Shown in pieces: positions 47,443-56,126 of a stretch of DNA of 64,000 nucleotides. The stretch comes from an uncultured Erysipelotrichaceae bacterium. GTDB lineage: Bacteria > Bacillota_I > Bacilli_A > RFN20 > CAG-826. Location: positions 1 to 64,000 of the forward strand of contig CADCLU010000007.1 of assembly GCA_902802355.1 (NCBI GenBank), given 5' to 3'. Below the pieces are notes generated by a model that worked only from the letters and a program-made list of their open reading frames with translations, made no database searches and was not told the DNA's origin. Made by a program: the position numbers and the translations under genes. Every line of letters begins with the position of its first letter. Position 1 is the first letter of the stretch.

Positions 47443-48164
47443 AGGATTTCCTCCTTCCTTAGGACTGGGCCTTCTTTGCAGATGCGCTTATAGCCGGTGA
47501 TGGTCTTGCAAGAGCAGCCCATACAGGCTCCGAATCCGCATCCCATTCTTCTCTCGAAGGAGAACTCACCTTCGGAGGTTGTGGCGTTATAGACGGCCTT
47601 AAGCATTGGCTCTGGGCCGCAGGTGTAGAAATATGAATAGCTTTCAGGAAGGGCGTTCGTGACAAAGCCCTTTGTGCCATACGAGCCATCAACGGTCGTG
47701 ACGGTGACAGTACATCCGAGTTTTTTGAAAGAATCCTCGGCAAAAACTTCTTCTTTTTTGTTGAATCCAAGGATAACCGAGACTTTTTTGCCTTCTTTGA
47801 CGAGCTTCTTAGCAAGGTTATAAAGAGGTGGGACTCCAACGCCTCCTCCAATAAGGAGAGGGTGGTCGCCCGCTTTCGATAAGTCATAGCCATTGCCAAG
47901 TCCTACAAGGAGGTCGAGGTTAGTGCCAACAGGCATCTCGCTCATCGCCTTGGTGCCTTTGCCAACGACTTTGTAGATGAGGGTTAATGTGCCTTCATCA
48001 TAGTCGCAGACGGAGATAGGCCTTCTAAGGTAATAGCCATCAAGAAGGATGTTGACGAATTGGCCTGCGTTGGTGATACCCGAGGTATCTCCATTTAAGA
48101 CCATCTCAAAAACATCTTTCGTGAGAGGGATGTTCTTTTCGATTTCAAATACGCTTCTCTTCAT
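47430..48164 (-). CDS. pyrK: Dihydroorotate dehydrogenase electron-transfer subunit
   Basis: 244 residues. FAD domain (YYLRRPISVCDYD), NAD domain (LLIGGGVGVPPLYNLAKKL) and a C-terminal [2Fe-2S] site MGCGFGACMGCSCK..C. Passes electrons from PyrD to NAD+. The second ATG (48164) has an AAGGAAG SD at the right distance and is chosen over the one at 48182. Confidence 0.95.
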   Translation of the reverse strand: MKRSVFEIEKNIPLTKDVFEMVLNGDTSGITNAGQFVNILLDGYYLRRPISVCDYDEGTLTLIYKVVGKGTKAMSEMPVGTNLDLLVGLGNGYDLSKAGDHPLLIGGGVGVPPLYNLAKKLVKEGKKVSVILGFNKKEEVFAEDSFKKLGCTVTVTTVDGSYGTKGFVTNALPESYSYFYTCGPEPMLKAVYNATTSEGEFSFERRMGCGFGACMGCSCKTITGYKRICKEGPVLRKEEILWEK

Positions 48165-48174
48165 TGTTACTTCC

Positions 48175-51100
48175 TTAGGCATCGATGGTGGAGATGGTGA
48201 TGGTGGTCTCCTCTAAGACATCGAGGAGGACTCTCACGGTGTCAAGTGAGGTGAACATCGTGACGTTGCTCTCGATCGCGTACTTTCTGATTTGGTAGCC
48301 ATCGGACTCGGCAGCCTTCTCGCCGACCTTCGCGGTGTTGATGACATAGGCGATATGTCCTTGTCTGATGGAGTCGCGGATCTCATTGCTGCCTTCTTTG
48401 ATCTTCTTAAGGACGTGGGTTTTGATGCCGTGTTCCTTTAAGAATGAGGCGGTTCCGCTAGTGGCCTCGATGTTGAAGCCGAGGTCATAGAATCTCTTAA
48501 CGAGTGGGAGAGCTTCCTCTTTGTCCTCGTCGGCGACGGTGACAAAGACGGTTCCGTAGTTCTGGAGTTTGGTTCCAGCAGCCTGCAAGGCTTTGTAGAG
48601 GGCTCTATTAAGTTTGTCATCATAACCGATGGCTTCGCCAGTGGATTTCATCTCTGGGGAGAGATAAGCGTCAAGTCCTTTGATCTTATTGAAGCTGAAT
48701 ACTGGGACTTTGACGTAGTATCTCTTCTTCTCTTCTGGGTAGATTCCGAAGATGCCCTGTTCCTTAAGGCTCTTACCAAGGATGACCTCGGTAGCGATAT
48801 CCGCTAAAGAGTATCCGGTGGCCTTAGAAAGGAACGGGACGGTTCTTGATGAACGTGGATTGACTTCGATGATGTAGACCTTCTCATCTTTGTCGACGAT
48901 GAACTGGATGTTGTATAAGCCTTTGATGCCGATGCCAAGACCTAACTGCTTAGCATAGCTAAGGATGATCCCTTTGACCTTGTCGCTGATCGAGAAGGAA
49001 GGATAGACGGAGATAGAGTCACCAGAGTGGATGCCCGTTCTCTCAACGAGTTCCATGATACCTGGGACGAAGACGTCGATGCCGTCGCAGATAGCGTCGA
49101 CTTCAACTTCCTTACCGACGATGTATTTGTCAACGAGGACTGGTTTGTCTTCATCGATTTCGACAGCGGTCTTGAGGTAGTGCTTTAAGCCGTTCTCGTC
49201 GTTGACGATCTGCATGGCTCTGCCACCGAGAACGAAGGAAGGTCTGACTAAGACTGGGTATCCGATTCTCGCAGCGGCTTTGATGCCTTCTGGGATAGAG
49301 GTAACAGCGGTTCCGTCTGGCTGAGGGATGTTAAGGGATTTGCAAACCTTCTCAAAAAGGTCTCTGTCTTCAGCCTTGTCGATGGCTTCGCAGTCGGTGC
49401 CGATGATCTTGACGCCTCTGGCAGCAAGAGGATCAGCGAGGTTGATGGCGGTCTGTCCGCCTAAGCAGGCGATGACGCCTTCTGGTTTCTCGTAGTTGAT
49501 GATGGCCATGACATCTTCCACGGTGAGAGGCTCGAAGTAGAGCTTGTCAGCGGTGGTGTAGTCAGTGGAGACGGTCTCTGGGTTGTTGTTGATGATGATG
49601 GCTTCGTATCCGGCGCGCTTGATGGTCTGGACGGCGTGGACGGTGCTGTAGTCGAACTCAACGCCTTGGCCGATTCTGATTGGGCCAGCGCCAAGGACGA
49701 CGATCTTCTTTTTGTCAGTTAAGCGGGATTCGTTCTTGAAGCTTGGGTTAACGAGGTTCTGATAAGTGGAATAGAGGTAGGCGATGTACTCTCCGGTGTG
49801 GAGGGTATCGACCATCTTGTAGGTTGGGATGATGCTATTCTCGATTCTCTTGTTATAGACATCGAGCTCTTTCTCTTTCCAGAGCTTGGCGATGTACTTG
49901 TCGGAGAAGCCCATGACCTTGGCGGCTTTGAGAATCTCAAGGTCACCTGGCTTGGCGGCGATCTCTTTCTCCATATCGATGATTTTCTTGAAAGATTCCA
50001 AGAATAATGGGGTTATGGCGGTGATTTTGAATAATTCGTCCACGCTGACGCCTCTTCTTAAGAGCTCGCAGATGGCGAAGACATTGTCACTCTTGAAGGT
50101 GCTGATGTGCTTCTTGAGATCTTCGGTTGAGACTTCATCAAAGATTTTGTTATGGAGGTGGCAAGCACCAATCTCGAGGGATCTCATTGATTTGAGAACA
50201 CACTCTTCTAAGGTGCTTCCGATGCCCATGACCTCACCGGTGGCTTTCATCTGTGTTCCAAGTTCATTGGAAGCGCTCGTGAACTTATCGAATGGGAAAC
50301 GAGGGAATTTGGCGACGACGTAATCAAGGGATGGCTCAATCGCAGCGGTTCCGCCAGCGACTGGGATCTCACTGAGTTCCATGCCAAGGGCGATCTTGGC
50401 GGTGACTCTGGCGATTGGGTATCCGCTAGCTTTGCTAGCAAGAGCGGAGGAACGGGAGACACGTGGGTTGACCTCGATTAAGAAGTACTCACTGGAATTT
50501 GGGTTGAGGGCGAATTGGACGTTGCAGCCGCCTTCGATCTTGAGTTCTCTGATGATCTTGATGGCAGAGTCGTTGAGCATCTTCAAATCGTGCTCATTGA
50601 GGGACATGATTGGGGCGACGACGATGGAGTCACCGGTGTGGACGCCGACTGGGTCAACGTTTTCCATGCCGCAGATGGTGATCGCGTGGTCTTTGCTGTC
50701 GCGCATGACCTCGAATTCGATTTCCTTATATCCTTTGACGGATTTCTCGACGAGGATCTGGTGGACAGGGGAGAGAGCGAAGCCGTTTCTTGCAACTTCG
50801 ATGAGCTCTTCATCGTTATCGGCGAATCCGCCACCAGTTCCACCAAGGGTGAAAGCTGGTCTAAGAACGACTGGGTAGCCGATATCGTGAGCGGCCTTCA
50901 AAGCCTGGTCGATATCGTAGGTGATTTCGGATGGGATAACTGGCTCACCGATCTTTTGGCACATCTCTTTGAAGAGTTCTCTGTCCTCAGCCTTCTCGAT
51001 GGATTCGGCTGGGGTGCCAAGAAGCAAGGTGCGGCACTCTTTGAGGACGCCTTTTCTCTCAAGTTGCATAGCAAGGTTGAGACCGGTCTGTCCGCCGATG

Positions 51101-51366
51101 CCTGGAACGATTGCGTCTGGTCTTTCGTGACGAAGGATCTTCGCGACGTAATCAAGGGTAAGCGGCTCCATGTAGACCTTGTCCGCAATCTGGGTGTCGG
51201 TCATGATGGTCGCTGGGTTGGAGTTGACGAGGACGACCTCGTATCCTTCCTCTTTGAGAGCTAAGCAAGCCTGAGTGCCTGCATAGTCGAACTCGGCAGC
51301 CTGACCGATGACGATTGGTCCGGAGCCGATGATTAAGATCTTTTTAACGTCTGTACGTTTAGCCAT
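48175..51366 (-). CDS. carB: Carbamoyl-phosphate synthase large subunit
   Basis: 1063 residues, full length. Two ATP-grasp halves, each opening with a KKILIIGSGPIVIGQAAEFDYAGTQA or KIVVLGAGPIRIGQGVEFDYSTVHA block, and a C-terminal MGS-like allosteric domain (ATSGTASFLKEHGI). It makes carbamoyl phosphate for PyrB. The glutaminase subunit gene carA, which normally precedes carB, is not in this operon or elsewhere in the window. Overlaps pyrC by one base. Confidence 0.96.
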   Translation of the reverse strand: MAKRTDVKKILIIGSGPIVIGQAAEFDYAGTQACLALKEEGYEVVLVNSNPATIMTDTQIADKVYMEPLTLDYVAKILRHERPDAIVPGIGGQTGLNLAMQLERKGVLKECRTLLLGTPAESIEKAEDRELFKEMCQKIGEPVIPSEITYDIDQALKAAHDIGYPVVLRPAFTLGGTGGGFADNDEELIEVARNGFALSPVHQILVEKSVKGYKEIEFEVMRDSKDHAITICGMENVDPVGVHTGDSIVVAPIMSLNEHDLKMLNDSAIKIIRELKIEGGCNVQFALNPNSSEYFLIEVNPRVSRSSALASKASGYPIARVTAKIALGMELSEIPVAGGTAAIEPSLDYVVAKFPRFPFDKFTSASNELGTQMKATGEVMGIGSTLEECVLKSMRSLEIGACHLHNKIFDEVSTEDLKKHISTFKSDNVFAICELLRRGVSVDELFKITAITPLFLESFKKIIDMEKEIAAKPGDLEILKAAKVMGFSDKYIAKLWKEKELDVYNKRIENSIIPTYKMVDTLHTGEYIAYLYSTYQNLVNPSFKNESRLTDKKKIVVLGAGPIRIGQGVEFDYSTVHAVQTIKRAGYEAIIINNNPETVSTDYTTADKLYFEPLTVEDVMAIINYEKPEGVIACLGGQTAINLADPLAARGVKIIGTDCEAIDKAEDRDLFEKVCKSLNIPQPDGTAVTSIPEGIKAAARIGYPVLVRPSFVLGGRAMQIVNDENGLKHYLKTAVEIDEDKPVLVDKYIVGKEVEVDAICDGIDVFVPGIMELVERTGIHSGDSISVYPSFSISDKVKGIILSYAKQLGLGIGIKGLYNIQFIVDKDEKVYIIEVNPRSSRTVPFLSKATGYSLADIATEVILGKSLKEQGIFGIYPEEKKRYYVKVPVFSFNKIKGLDAYLSPEMKSTGEAIGYDDKLNRALYKALQAAGTKLQNYGTVFVTVADEDKEEALPLVKRFYDLGFNIEATSGTASFLKEHGIKTHVLKKIKEGSNEIRDSIRQGHIAYVINTAKVGEKAAESDGYQIRKYAIESNVTMFTSLDTVRVLLDVLEETTITISTIDA

Positions 51367-52589
51367 TAGTTATTTCCCTCCTCTTTCTCATAAACTATGT
51401 GGTTATTGCAAACTGTAAGGTAGTTGACGCCGTAGAGTTTCTCTCCGATGAATGGAGTGGACTTGCCTTTCGAGAGGAACGTTTCTTCTTTGACCTCGAA
51501 TTCTTCATCAAGGTTCCAGATGCTGAATCCGTCGTATGGGATTCCGAATATCTCGCGTGGGTTCACGACCAAGAGGTCGATGAGTTTGTCTAAGGTGATG
51601 ATGCCTTTCTTAACGAGTCCCGTATAAAGGAGTGGGAAGGCAAGTTCGATGCCCGTGATGCCAAATGGCGATTTCTCTAAGCCTCTCGATTTCTCCTCAA
51701 GGCTATGTGGGGCATGGTCGGTGGCGATGATATCGATCGTGCCATCTTTGATTCCCTCAATGAGGGCGAGTCTATCTTCTTCGCTTCTAAGCGGTGGGTT
51801 CATTTTCCAGTTGCCCGCTTCCTGAAGCATCGAGTCATTTAAGAGTAAGTAATGAGGCGCAGTCTCACAGGTGATATGGACGCCTTCCTTTTTGGCTTTG
51901 CGGATAAGCTCCACGCTTTCTTTGGTGGAGATGTGGCAGACGTGATATCTGCAGCCAGTCTTCCTTGAAAGCTCAATATCCCTGGCAATTTCCATATATT
52001 CGCTGGCGGAGCAGATTCCTCTATGACCATGGGCTTTGGCATATTCGCCATCATGGATGTAGCCGCCTTTAAGGAGTTCGTTGACCTCGCAGTGGGCGAC
52101 AATCATCTTGTCGAGTTCCTTGGCCTTCATCATGGCTTTGAGCATCATCTCTTCGGTCTGGACGCCAACGCCGTCATCGGAGAAGGCACAGACCCTATCT
52201 TTGAGGTCTTCCATATCGGAAAGCTCATCGCCCTTTTCACCTTTGGTGATAGAGGCGTATGGATACACATGTATGCATGCGTCCCTCGCGATGATGTCCT
52301 CTTCGATCTTCAAGGTCTCAAGGCTATCTGGGACAGGTTTGAGGTTTGGCATCGTGCAAACAGCGGTGTATCCGCCATGAGCAGAGGCCTCAGTTCCGGT
52401 TTTGATGGTCTCTTTGTAAGAAAAACCCGGCTCTCTGAGATGAACATGAACATCAAGGAAGCCGGGAACAAGAACATAAGAGGAATCAGTTCTGAGTTTG
52501 TTTGGAAGAGAAAAAGCGGAAACCAAATGCTGAAGGTCAAAGTCGACCTTAGCTCTTCCGCTTTCGATTTTGATTTTAAGATTAGACAT
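51366..52589 (-). CDS. pyrC: Dihydroorotase
   Basis: 407 residues, long-form amidohydrolase. Metal-binding LDVHVHLREPGFSYKETI, MPNLKPVPD, HCEVNELLKGGYIHDG, HISTKESVELI and DHAPHSLEEK. It closes carbamoyl-aspartate to dihydroorotate. First gene of the operon. The start (MSNLKIKIES) at 52589 has an AGGAGA SD; an upstream in-frame start is rejected because it lies close to the transcript start. Confidence 0.95.
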   Translation of the reverse strand: MSNLKIKIESGRAKVDFDLQHLVSAFSLPNKLRTDSSYVLVPGFLDVHVHLREPGFSYKETIKTGTEASAHGGYTAVCTMPNLKPVPDSLETLKIEEDIIARDACIHVYPYASITKGEKGDELSDMEDLKDRVCAFSDDGVGVQTEEMMLKAMMKAKELDKMIVAHCEVNELLKGGYIHDGEYAKAHGHRGICSASEYMEIARDIELSRKTGCRYHVCHISTKESVELIRKAKKEGVHITCETAPHYLLLNDSMLQEAGNWKMNPPLRSEEDRLALIEGIKDGTIDIIATDHAPHSLEEKSRGLEKSPFGITGIELAFPLLYTGLVKKGIITLDKLIDLLVVNPREIFGIPYDGFSIWNLDEEFEVKEETFLSKGKSTPFIGEKLYGVNYLTVCNNHIVYEKEEGNN

Positions 52590-52633
52590 ATCAGTTCTCC
52601 TACCGATATGGGATTCCTTTGGAACCCTCAAAA

Positions 52634-52662
52634 AATATATAGATACTGAATCAATGATTCAA
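52634..52662 (-). promoter_or_regulatory. pyr operon promoter with overlapping palindromic operator
   Basis: Minus-strand TTGAAT (52657-52662), 17 bp, TATATT (52634-52639). A perfect 15-bp palindrome TGAATCA-N-TGATTCA (52647-52661) covers the -35. No PyrR-type attenuator fits in the short leader. Confidence 0.65.
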
Positions 52663-52667
52663 GCGCT

Positions 52668-52707
52668 TTTTTCAAAAAAAGAAAAAGACCTTGAATGTAA
52701 GGTCTTT
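52668..52707 (-). terminator. Terminator after trmD
   Basis: Minus-strand AAAGACCTT-N6-AAGGTCTTT stem running into TTTCTTTTTTT. It separates the rpsP operon from the pyr operon. Confidence 0.92.
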
Positions 52708-53477
52708 CATTTGATGAATTTGTGCCCTTTCTCAAGAGCGTCTTTTTCCCATTTTGGGGTTTCTCCGCTCTCTTCCTCAGCCAGAAGTTTCTTGTCCTGC
52801 TTGCTAAGAGGAAGCTTTTCGAAGAGGTCTGGGCGGTGCTCTTTCGTGAGGATCAAAGCCTTCTTCCTTCTCCACTTGGCGATGGCCTCATGGTTACCGC
52901 TATATAAGAGGTCAGGAACCTTCTTTCCATCGAACTCATATGGCTCAGTGTATTGAGGATATTCGAGAATCGGTTCGTTGAACGATTCGTCGGTCAAGGA
53001 ATCCTGGGAGATAGCCCCATCAAGAAGCCTGACGACGGAATCGATGACGGACATTGCTGGGATTTCTCCACCAGTTAGAACATAGTCACCGATTGAAAGA
53101 AGTTCATCGACATAGTCATTTACTCTCTCGTCAATTCCTTCGTAATGACCGCAAACGAGAACGATATGTTCAAGTTTTGCATAGGATTTTGCGATTTTCT
53201 CGTTATATGTGACGCCTCTAGGGGAGAAGAGGACCTTGTGGCTATTTGGACCTGAGACCTTCTTAAGAGCGTCGACGATAGGCTGGCACTTCTGGATGAG
53301 TCCGGCTCCTCCTCCGATAGGTGGGGTATCCGTTCTTCCGTATTTGTCCGTGGTGAAATCGCGGATCTGAACAATCTCGATCTCCGCGCAACCTTTGGCG
53401 ATGGCCCTCTTGATGATGGAGTTGCTCAAAACGCCTTCGAACATCTCAGGGAAGAGTGTTAAAACGGTGATTTTCAA
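52707..53477 (-). CDS. trmD: tRNA (guanine-N1)-methyltransferase TrmD
   Basis: 256 residues. SAM trefoil-knot motifs VCGHYEGIDERV and YVLTGGEIPAMSVIDSVVRLLDG, and the N-terminal ITVLTLFPEMFEG. It methylates G37 of tRNAs with a G36G37 pair, such as the tRNA-Pro(GGG) in this window. Overlaps rimM by 4 bases; last gene before the terminator. Confidence 0.97.
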   Translation of the reverse strand: MKITVLTLFPEMFEGVLSNSIIKRAIAKGCAEIEIVQIRDFTTDKYGRTDTPPIGGGAGLIQKCQPIVDALKKVSGPNSHKVLFSPRGVTYNEKIAKSYAKLEHIVLVCGHYEGIDERVNDYVDELLSIGDYVLTGGEIPAMSVIDSVVRLLDGAISQDSLTDESFNEPILEYPQYTEPYEFDGKKVPDLLYSGNHEAIAKWRRKKALILTKEHRPDLFEKLPLSKQDKKLLAEEESGETPKWEKDALEKGHKFIK

Positions 53478-53992
53478 AGCAAGCCCTCCATGACATTGAT
53501 GGTTATGACTTTATTATCGATGTCGACGTTTTTGATGAAAAGACCGTCTTTGAATGGCACGTAAACGTGTTTCTTCTCAGCGGTGGTGACCGATAAGGTT
53601 CTGACCTTTGAGTATTCAAGGACCTCATCGACGACTCCGATGACGCGATTCTCATCAAGATAGTCGACGACTTTGCAGCCGATCAAGTCGGCGTAGCGGT
53701 AGTAGCCTTCTGGAAGGACGGCCGCTTCTTTGTCCATCTCGATGGCAAAACCTTTGTAGCCTTCGATGGCGTTGATATCGCCATATTCCTCGAAGGAGAG
53801 GAAGTAGTAGTCTCCGGAATCCCTGAAGCTCTTGACGGTGGCAGGGAATCTTTCGTTCGTCTTCTCGTCGTGGAGGGACAGTTTGGTCCCTTTCTTAAAT
53901 CTTTGCTTAGCAAAAGATGTGAGGGATTTGCATCTGACCTCACCTTTTAACCCGAAGGGCTTAAGAATGTAACCAAGTGTGATGTATTCCAT
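53474..53992 (-). CDS. rimM: Ribosome maturation factor RimM
   Basis: 172 residues. MEYITLGYILKPFGLKGEVRCKS at the N-terminus and a PRC-barrel C-terminus (YYRYADLIGCKVVDYL..VIGVVDEVLEYS..YVPFKDGLFIKNVD). It helps 30S assembly by binding S19. The start is taken at 53992 from homology; no SD precedes it and the ATG sits at the end of the T-tract of a hairpin that overlaps the khpA stop, so its expression may depend on readthrough. Confidence 0.92.
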   Translation of the reverse strand: MEYITLGYILKPFGLKGEVRCKSLTSFAKQRFKKGTKLSLHDEKTNERFPATVKSFRDSGDYYFLSFEEYGDINAIEGYKGFAIEMDKEAAVLPEGYYRYADLIGCKVVDYLDENRVIGVVDEVLEYSKVRTLSVTTAEKKHVYVPFKDGLFIKNVDIDNKVITINVMEGLL

Positions 53993-53995
53993 AAG

Positions 53996-54026
53996 AGAAA
54001 AAGGAGGACGCTTATTCGGCGTCCTC
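53996..54026 (-). terminator. Attenuator-like hairpin between khpA and rimM
   Basis: Minus-strand GAGGACGC-N7-GCGTCCTC (8-bp perfect stem, 54004-54026) followed by CTTTTTCTCTT. The khpA stop codon is in the loop. Confidence 0.7.
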
Positions 54027-54296
54027 TTTGTCGTCATGATTTTCGTTGAAGCTTTCGAATTTCAAATGGATTCTGACGTTGGAGTTGTCGGCTTTGCCAA
54101 CGATTCCAATGGCTTCACGAAGGGCGTTTGCGATCGCTCCATGCTTGCCGATTAAGCGGGCGGTGTCATCATCTTCTGCGACGATGAGGAGGGCCACATC
54201 TTTCTCGGTGCTGCCTGGGAGCTCTCTGACCATGATGGATTCAGGATGCTCGATGAGGGGATCGACAAGACCGTGGATTACTTTCTCGTAATCCAT
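54012..54296 (-). CDS. khpA: KH-domain RNA-binding protein KhpA (YlqC)
   Basis: 94 residues with one KH domain and the GxxG loop as LIGKHGAIANALREA. It is a small RNA chaperone conserved between rpsP and rimM in Bacillota. Acidic tail (ENHDDKEDAE). The ATG overlaps the rpsP stop by one base. Its stop codon lies in the loop of the terminator-like hairpin. Confidence 0.95.
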   Translation of the reverse strand: MDYEKVIHGLVDPLIEHPESIMVRELPGSTEKDVALLIVAEDDDTARLIGKHGAIANALREAIGIVGKADNSNVRIHLKFESFNENHDDKEDAE

Positions 54297-54577
54297 TATT
54301 TGGTCTCCTTTTTCTTAGCTTTTCCTTCGGCGAACTTGGCCATGATGCCTTTGCGGCTGAACATAGCGCGGACGCTGTCGGAAGGAATGGCGCCATCTTT
54401 GAGCCACTTCATAGCGAGTTCTTCGTTGATGATGGCTTTCTCTTCTCCAAGAGCTGGATCATAGGTGCCGATCTGTTCGATATAACGGCCATCTCTGGAA
54501 GAGCGGCTGTCAGCGGCGACGATGCGGTAGAAGGGATCTTTGTGGCGGCCAATGCGGGCCAATCTGATTTTAACCAT
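54296..54577 (-). CDS. rpsP: 30S ribosomal protein S16
   Basis: 93 residues: [40 protein letters not shown] and a Lys-rich tail. First gene of rpsP-khpA-rimM-trmD; SD AAGGAG before the ATG; promoter at 54605-54633. In related genomes rpsP follows ffh on the same strand; here it is inverted. Confidence 0.97.
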   Translation of the reverse strand: MVKIRLARIGRHKDPFYRIVAADSRSSRDGRYIEQIGTYDPALGEEKAIINEELAMKWLKDGAIPSDSVRAMFSRKGIMAKFAEGKAKKKETK

Positions 54578-54604
54578 AATGCTTGTTCTCCTTTTCCGAA
54601 CGTA

Positions 54605-54633
54605 ATCATAGGCTTATGATATATGCCTGTCAA
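54605..54633 (-). promoter_or_regulatory. rpsP operon promoter
   Basis: Minus-strand TTGACA (54628-54633), 17 bp, TATGAT (54605-54610). The -35 is one half of a palindrome TGTCAAG-N8-CTTGACA (54628-54649). Confidence 0.8.
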
Positions 54634-54686
54634 GTATTTTTGCTTGACACATAATTACATTACATTTCACTCTCCAAAGGTTTTGC

Positions 54687-54715
54687 TTGCGAGGGGCTTA
54701 TCGAGCGCGTAATAT
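54687..54715 (+). promoter_or_regulatory. rplS promoter
   Basis: TTGCGA, 17 bp, TAATAT. It gives a leader of about 85 nt with no feature I can match confidently to the L19 leader. Confidence 0.5.
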
Positions 54716-54805
54716 ATTCGGTGCGCGAAAGCGATACGCAGGCTCCGCCGTCTGTCACTAGACGTGAACCTGAAGAGCAAATTCTAAGTTAGGAGGAAAA
54801 GATTC

Positions 54806-55177
54806 ATGAACAACAACATTGTCAATGAGATCACTGCCAAGCAGATTCGCGAAGACATCCCACAGTTCTCCAGCGGCGACACCGTCAAGGTCTACTACCG
54901 CATCGTCGAGAACAAGAAAGAGCGTATTCAGGTCTATGAGGGCGTCGTTATCCAGCGTCGCGGTCATGGTGTCAGCGAAACCTTCGTCGTCCGTAAGATG
55001 TCCAGTGGCGTCGGCGTGGAAAGAACCTTCCCTGTCAACTCCCCAAGCATCGCCAAGATCGAAGTTACCCGTTACGGTAAGGTTCGTCGTGCCAGAATCC
55101 ACTACATGCGTGGACTCAGCGGCAAATCTGCCCGTATCAAGCAAGGCAAAGCCCCAAAGGCTGCCGAAGCCAAGTAA
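54806..55177 (+). CDS. rplS: 50S ribosomal protein L19
   Basis: 123 residues: [60 protein letters not shown] and [21 protein letters not shown]. It normally follows trmD in the same operon; here it is divergent from rpsP. AGGAGG SD 10 nt upstream. Monocistronic with a strong terminator. Confidence 0.97.
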   Translation: MNNNIVNEITAKQIREDIPQFSSGDTVKVYYRIVENKKERIQVYEGVVIQRRGHGVSETFVVRKMSSGVGVERTFPVNSPSIAKIEVTRYGKVRRARIHYMRGLSGKSARIKQGKAPKAAEAK

Positions 55178-55195
55178 ATCTCAAGAAGTGACTGG

Positions 55196-55228
55196 AACCG
55201 CCCTTTCAAATGAGGGCGGTTTTCTTTT
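55196..55228 (+). terminator. Intrinsic terminator after rplS
   Basis: AACCGCCCT-N8-AGGGCGGTT with a T-tract that overlaps the -35 of the next promoter. Confidence 0.93.
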
Positions 55229-55255
55229 GTCTTAATTCAATAGAATTCTTATACT
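55227..55255 (+). promoter_or_regulatory. Leaderless promoter of rbgA
   Basis: TTGTCT, 17 bp, TATACT, then 7 nt to the ATG at 55263; no SD. Confidence 0.65.
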
Positions 55256-55262
55256 TTATTAG

Positions 55263-56126
55263 ATGAACAATCAGCAGCAGAAGAACGTCCATTATTTTCC
55301 TGGCCATATGGCCAAAGCCCTCCGCGAGATGGCTCCTTTCGTCAAGAACGCCGACATCGTCGTTGAGGTCGCAGACGCGAGAGCGCCTTTTTCGACGCGT
55401 AACCCGATGCTTAACGAGCTCATCGGAAGCAAACCTCATTTGATTGTTCTCTCCAAAAACGACAAAGCCGATACATTGGTCACCGCCAGATGGATTGCCA
55501 AATATAACCAAGAGGGCATTACCTGCTTCGCCAGCAACCTCAAAGGTGAGAAGGTCTTCAAGGTCCTCAATGAGATGAGCGAGCCTCTCGTTCTTAAGAA
55601 ACGCGAGAAAGAGAAGAAGCTCGGTATGAAGAAACAGCCTCTCAAGCTCCTAATCGTCGGCATCCCTAATGTCGGTAAGAGCACCCTCATCAATAACCTC
55701 GCCGGCAAGCGCGTCGCAAGGGCAGCCAATACCCCAGGCGTCACGAGAAGCGAGCAATGGATTAAACTCTCTGGAGACTTCGTTTTGCTCGATACCCCAG
55801 GTATCCTTCCAATGAACTACGAAGGACCGTTGACCGCTAGACGTTTAGCCATCCTTGGAAGCATCAAAGAAGATGTCCTCCCTCTTGATGAGCTATATCG
55901 TTTCTTATTCGTCTTCTTACGCGAAAATTACAAAAATTGTCTGCAAAACCGCTACGGAATTGAAGACTTAAGCAAACTCGAGGCTGAAGAAGTCCTCGAA
56001 ATCGTCGCCAAAAACCGCGGATATCTTTTGAAGAACGGAACCTTCGATTATGCGAAGGCGACATCCTCAATCTTCAAGGATTTCCAAGAAGGCTATTTCG
56101 GCAAGATCAGCTTGGAAAGACCATAA
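55263..56126 (+). CDS. rbgA: Ribosome biogenesis GTPase RbgA (YlqF)
   Basis: 287 residues. Circularly permuted GTPase: G4 SKNDKAD precedes G1 [14 protein letters not shown] and G3 DTPGILP; N-terminal [13 protein letters not shown] and [16 protein letters not shown]. It acts late in 50S assembly. Predicted leaderless mRNA. Followed by rnhB with a TAATG overlap, as in Bacillus. Confidence 0.96.
   Translation: MNNQQQKNVHYFPGHMAKALREMAPFVKNADIVVEVADARAPFSTRNPMLNELIGSKPHLIVLSKNDKADTLVTARWIAKYNQEGITCFASNLKGEKVFKVLNEMSEPLVLKKREKEKKLGMKKQPLKLLIVGIPNVGKSTLINNLAGKRVARAANTPGVTRSEQWIKLSGDFVLLDTPGILPMNYEGPLTARRLAILGSIKEDVLPLDELYRFLFVFLRENYKNCLQNRYGIEDLSKLEAEEVLEIVAKNRGYLLKNGTFDYAKATSSIFKDFQEGYFGKISLERP

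Noticed and set aside
54644-54672. TTGACA as the rplS promoter
   Set aside because: No acceptable -10 at 16-18 bp. TTGCGA-N17-TAATAT at 54687-54715 fits better.
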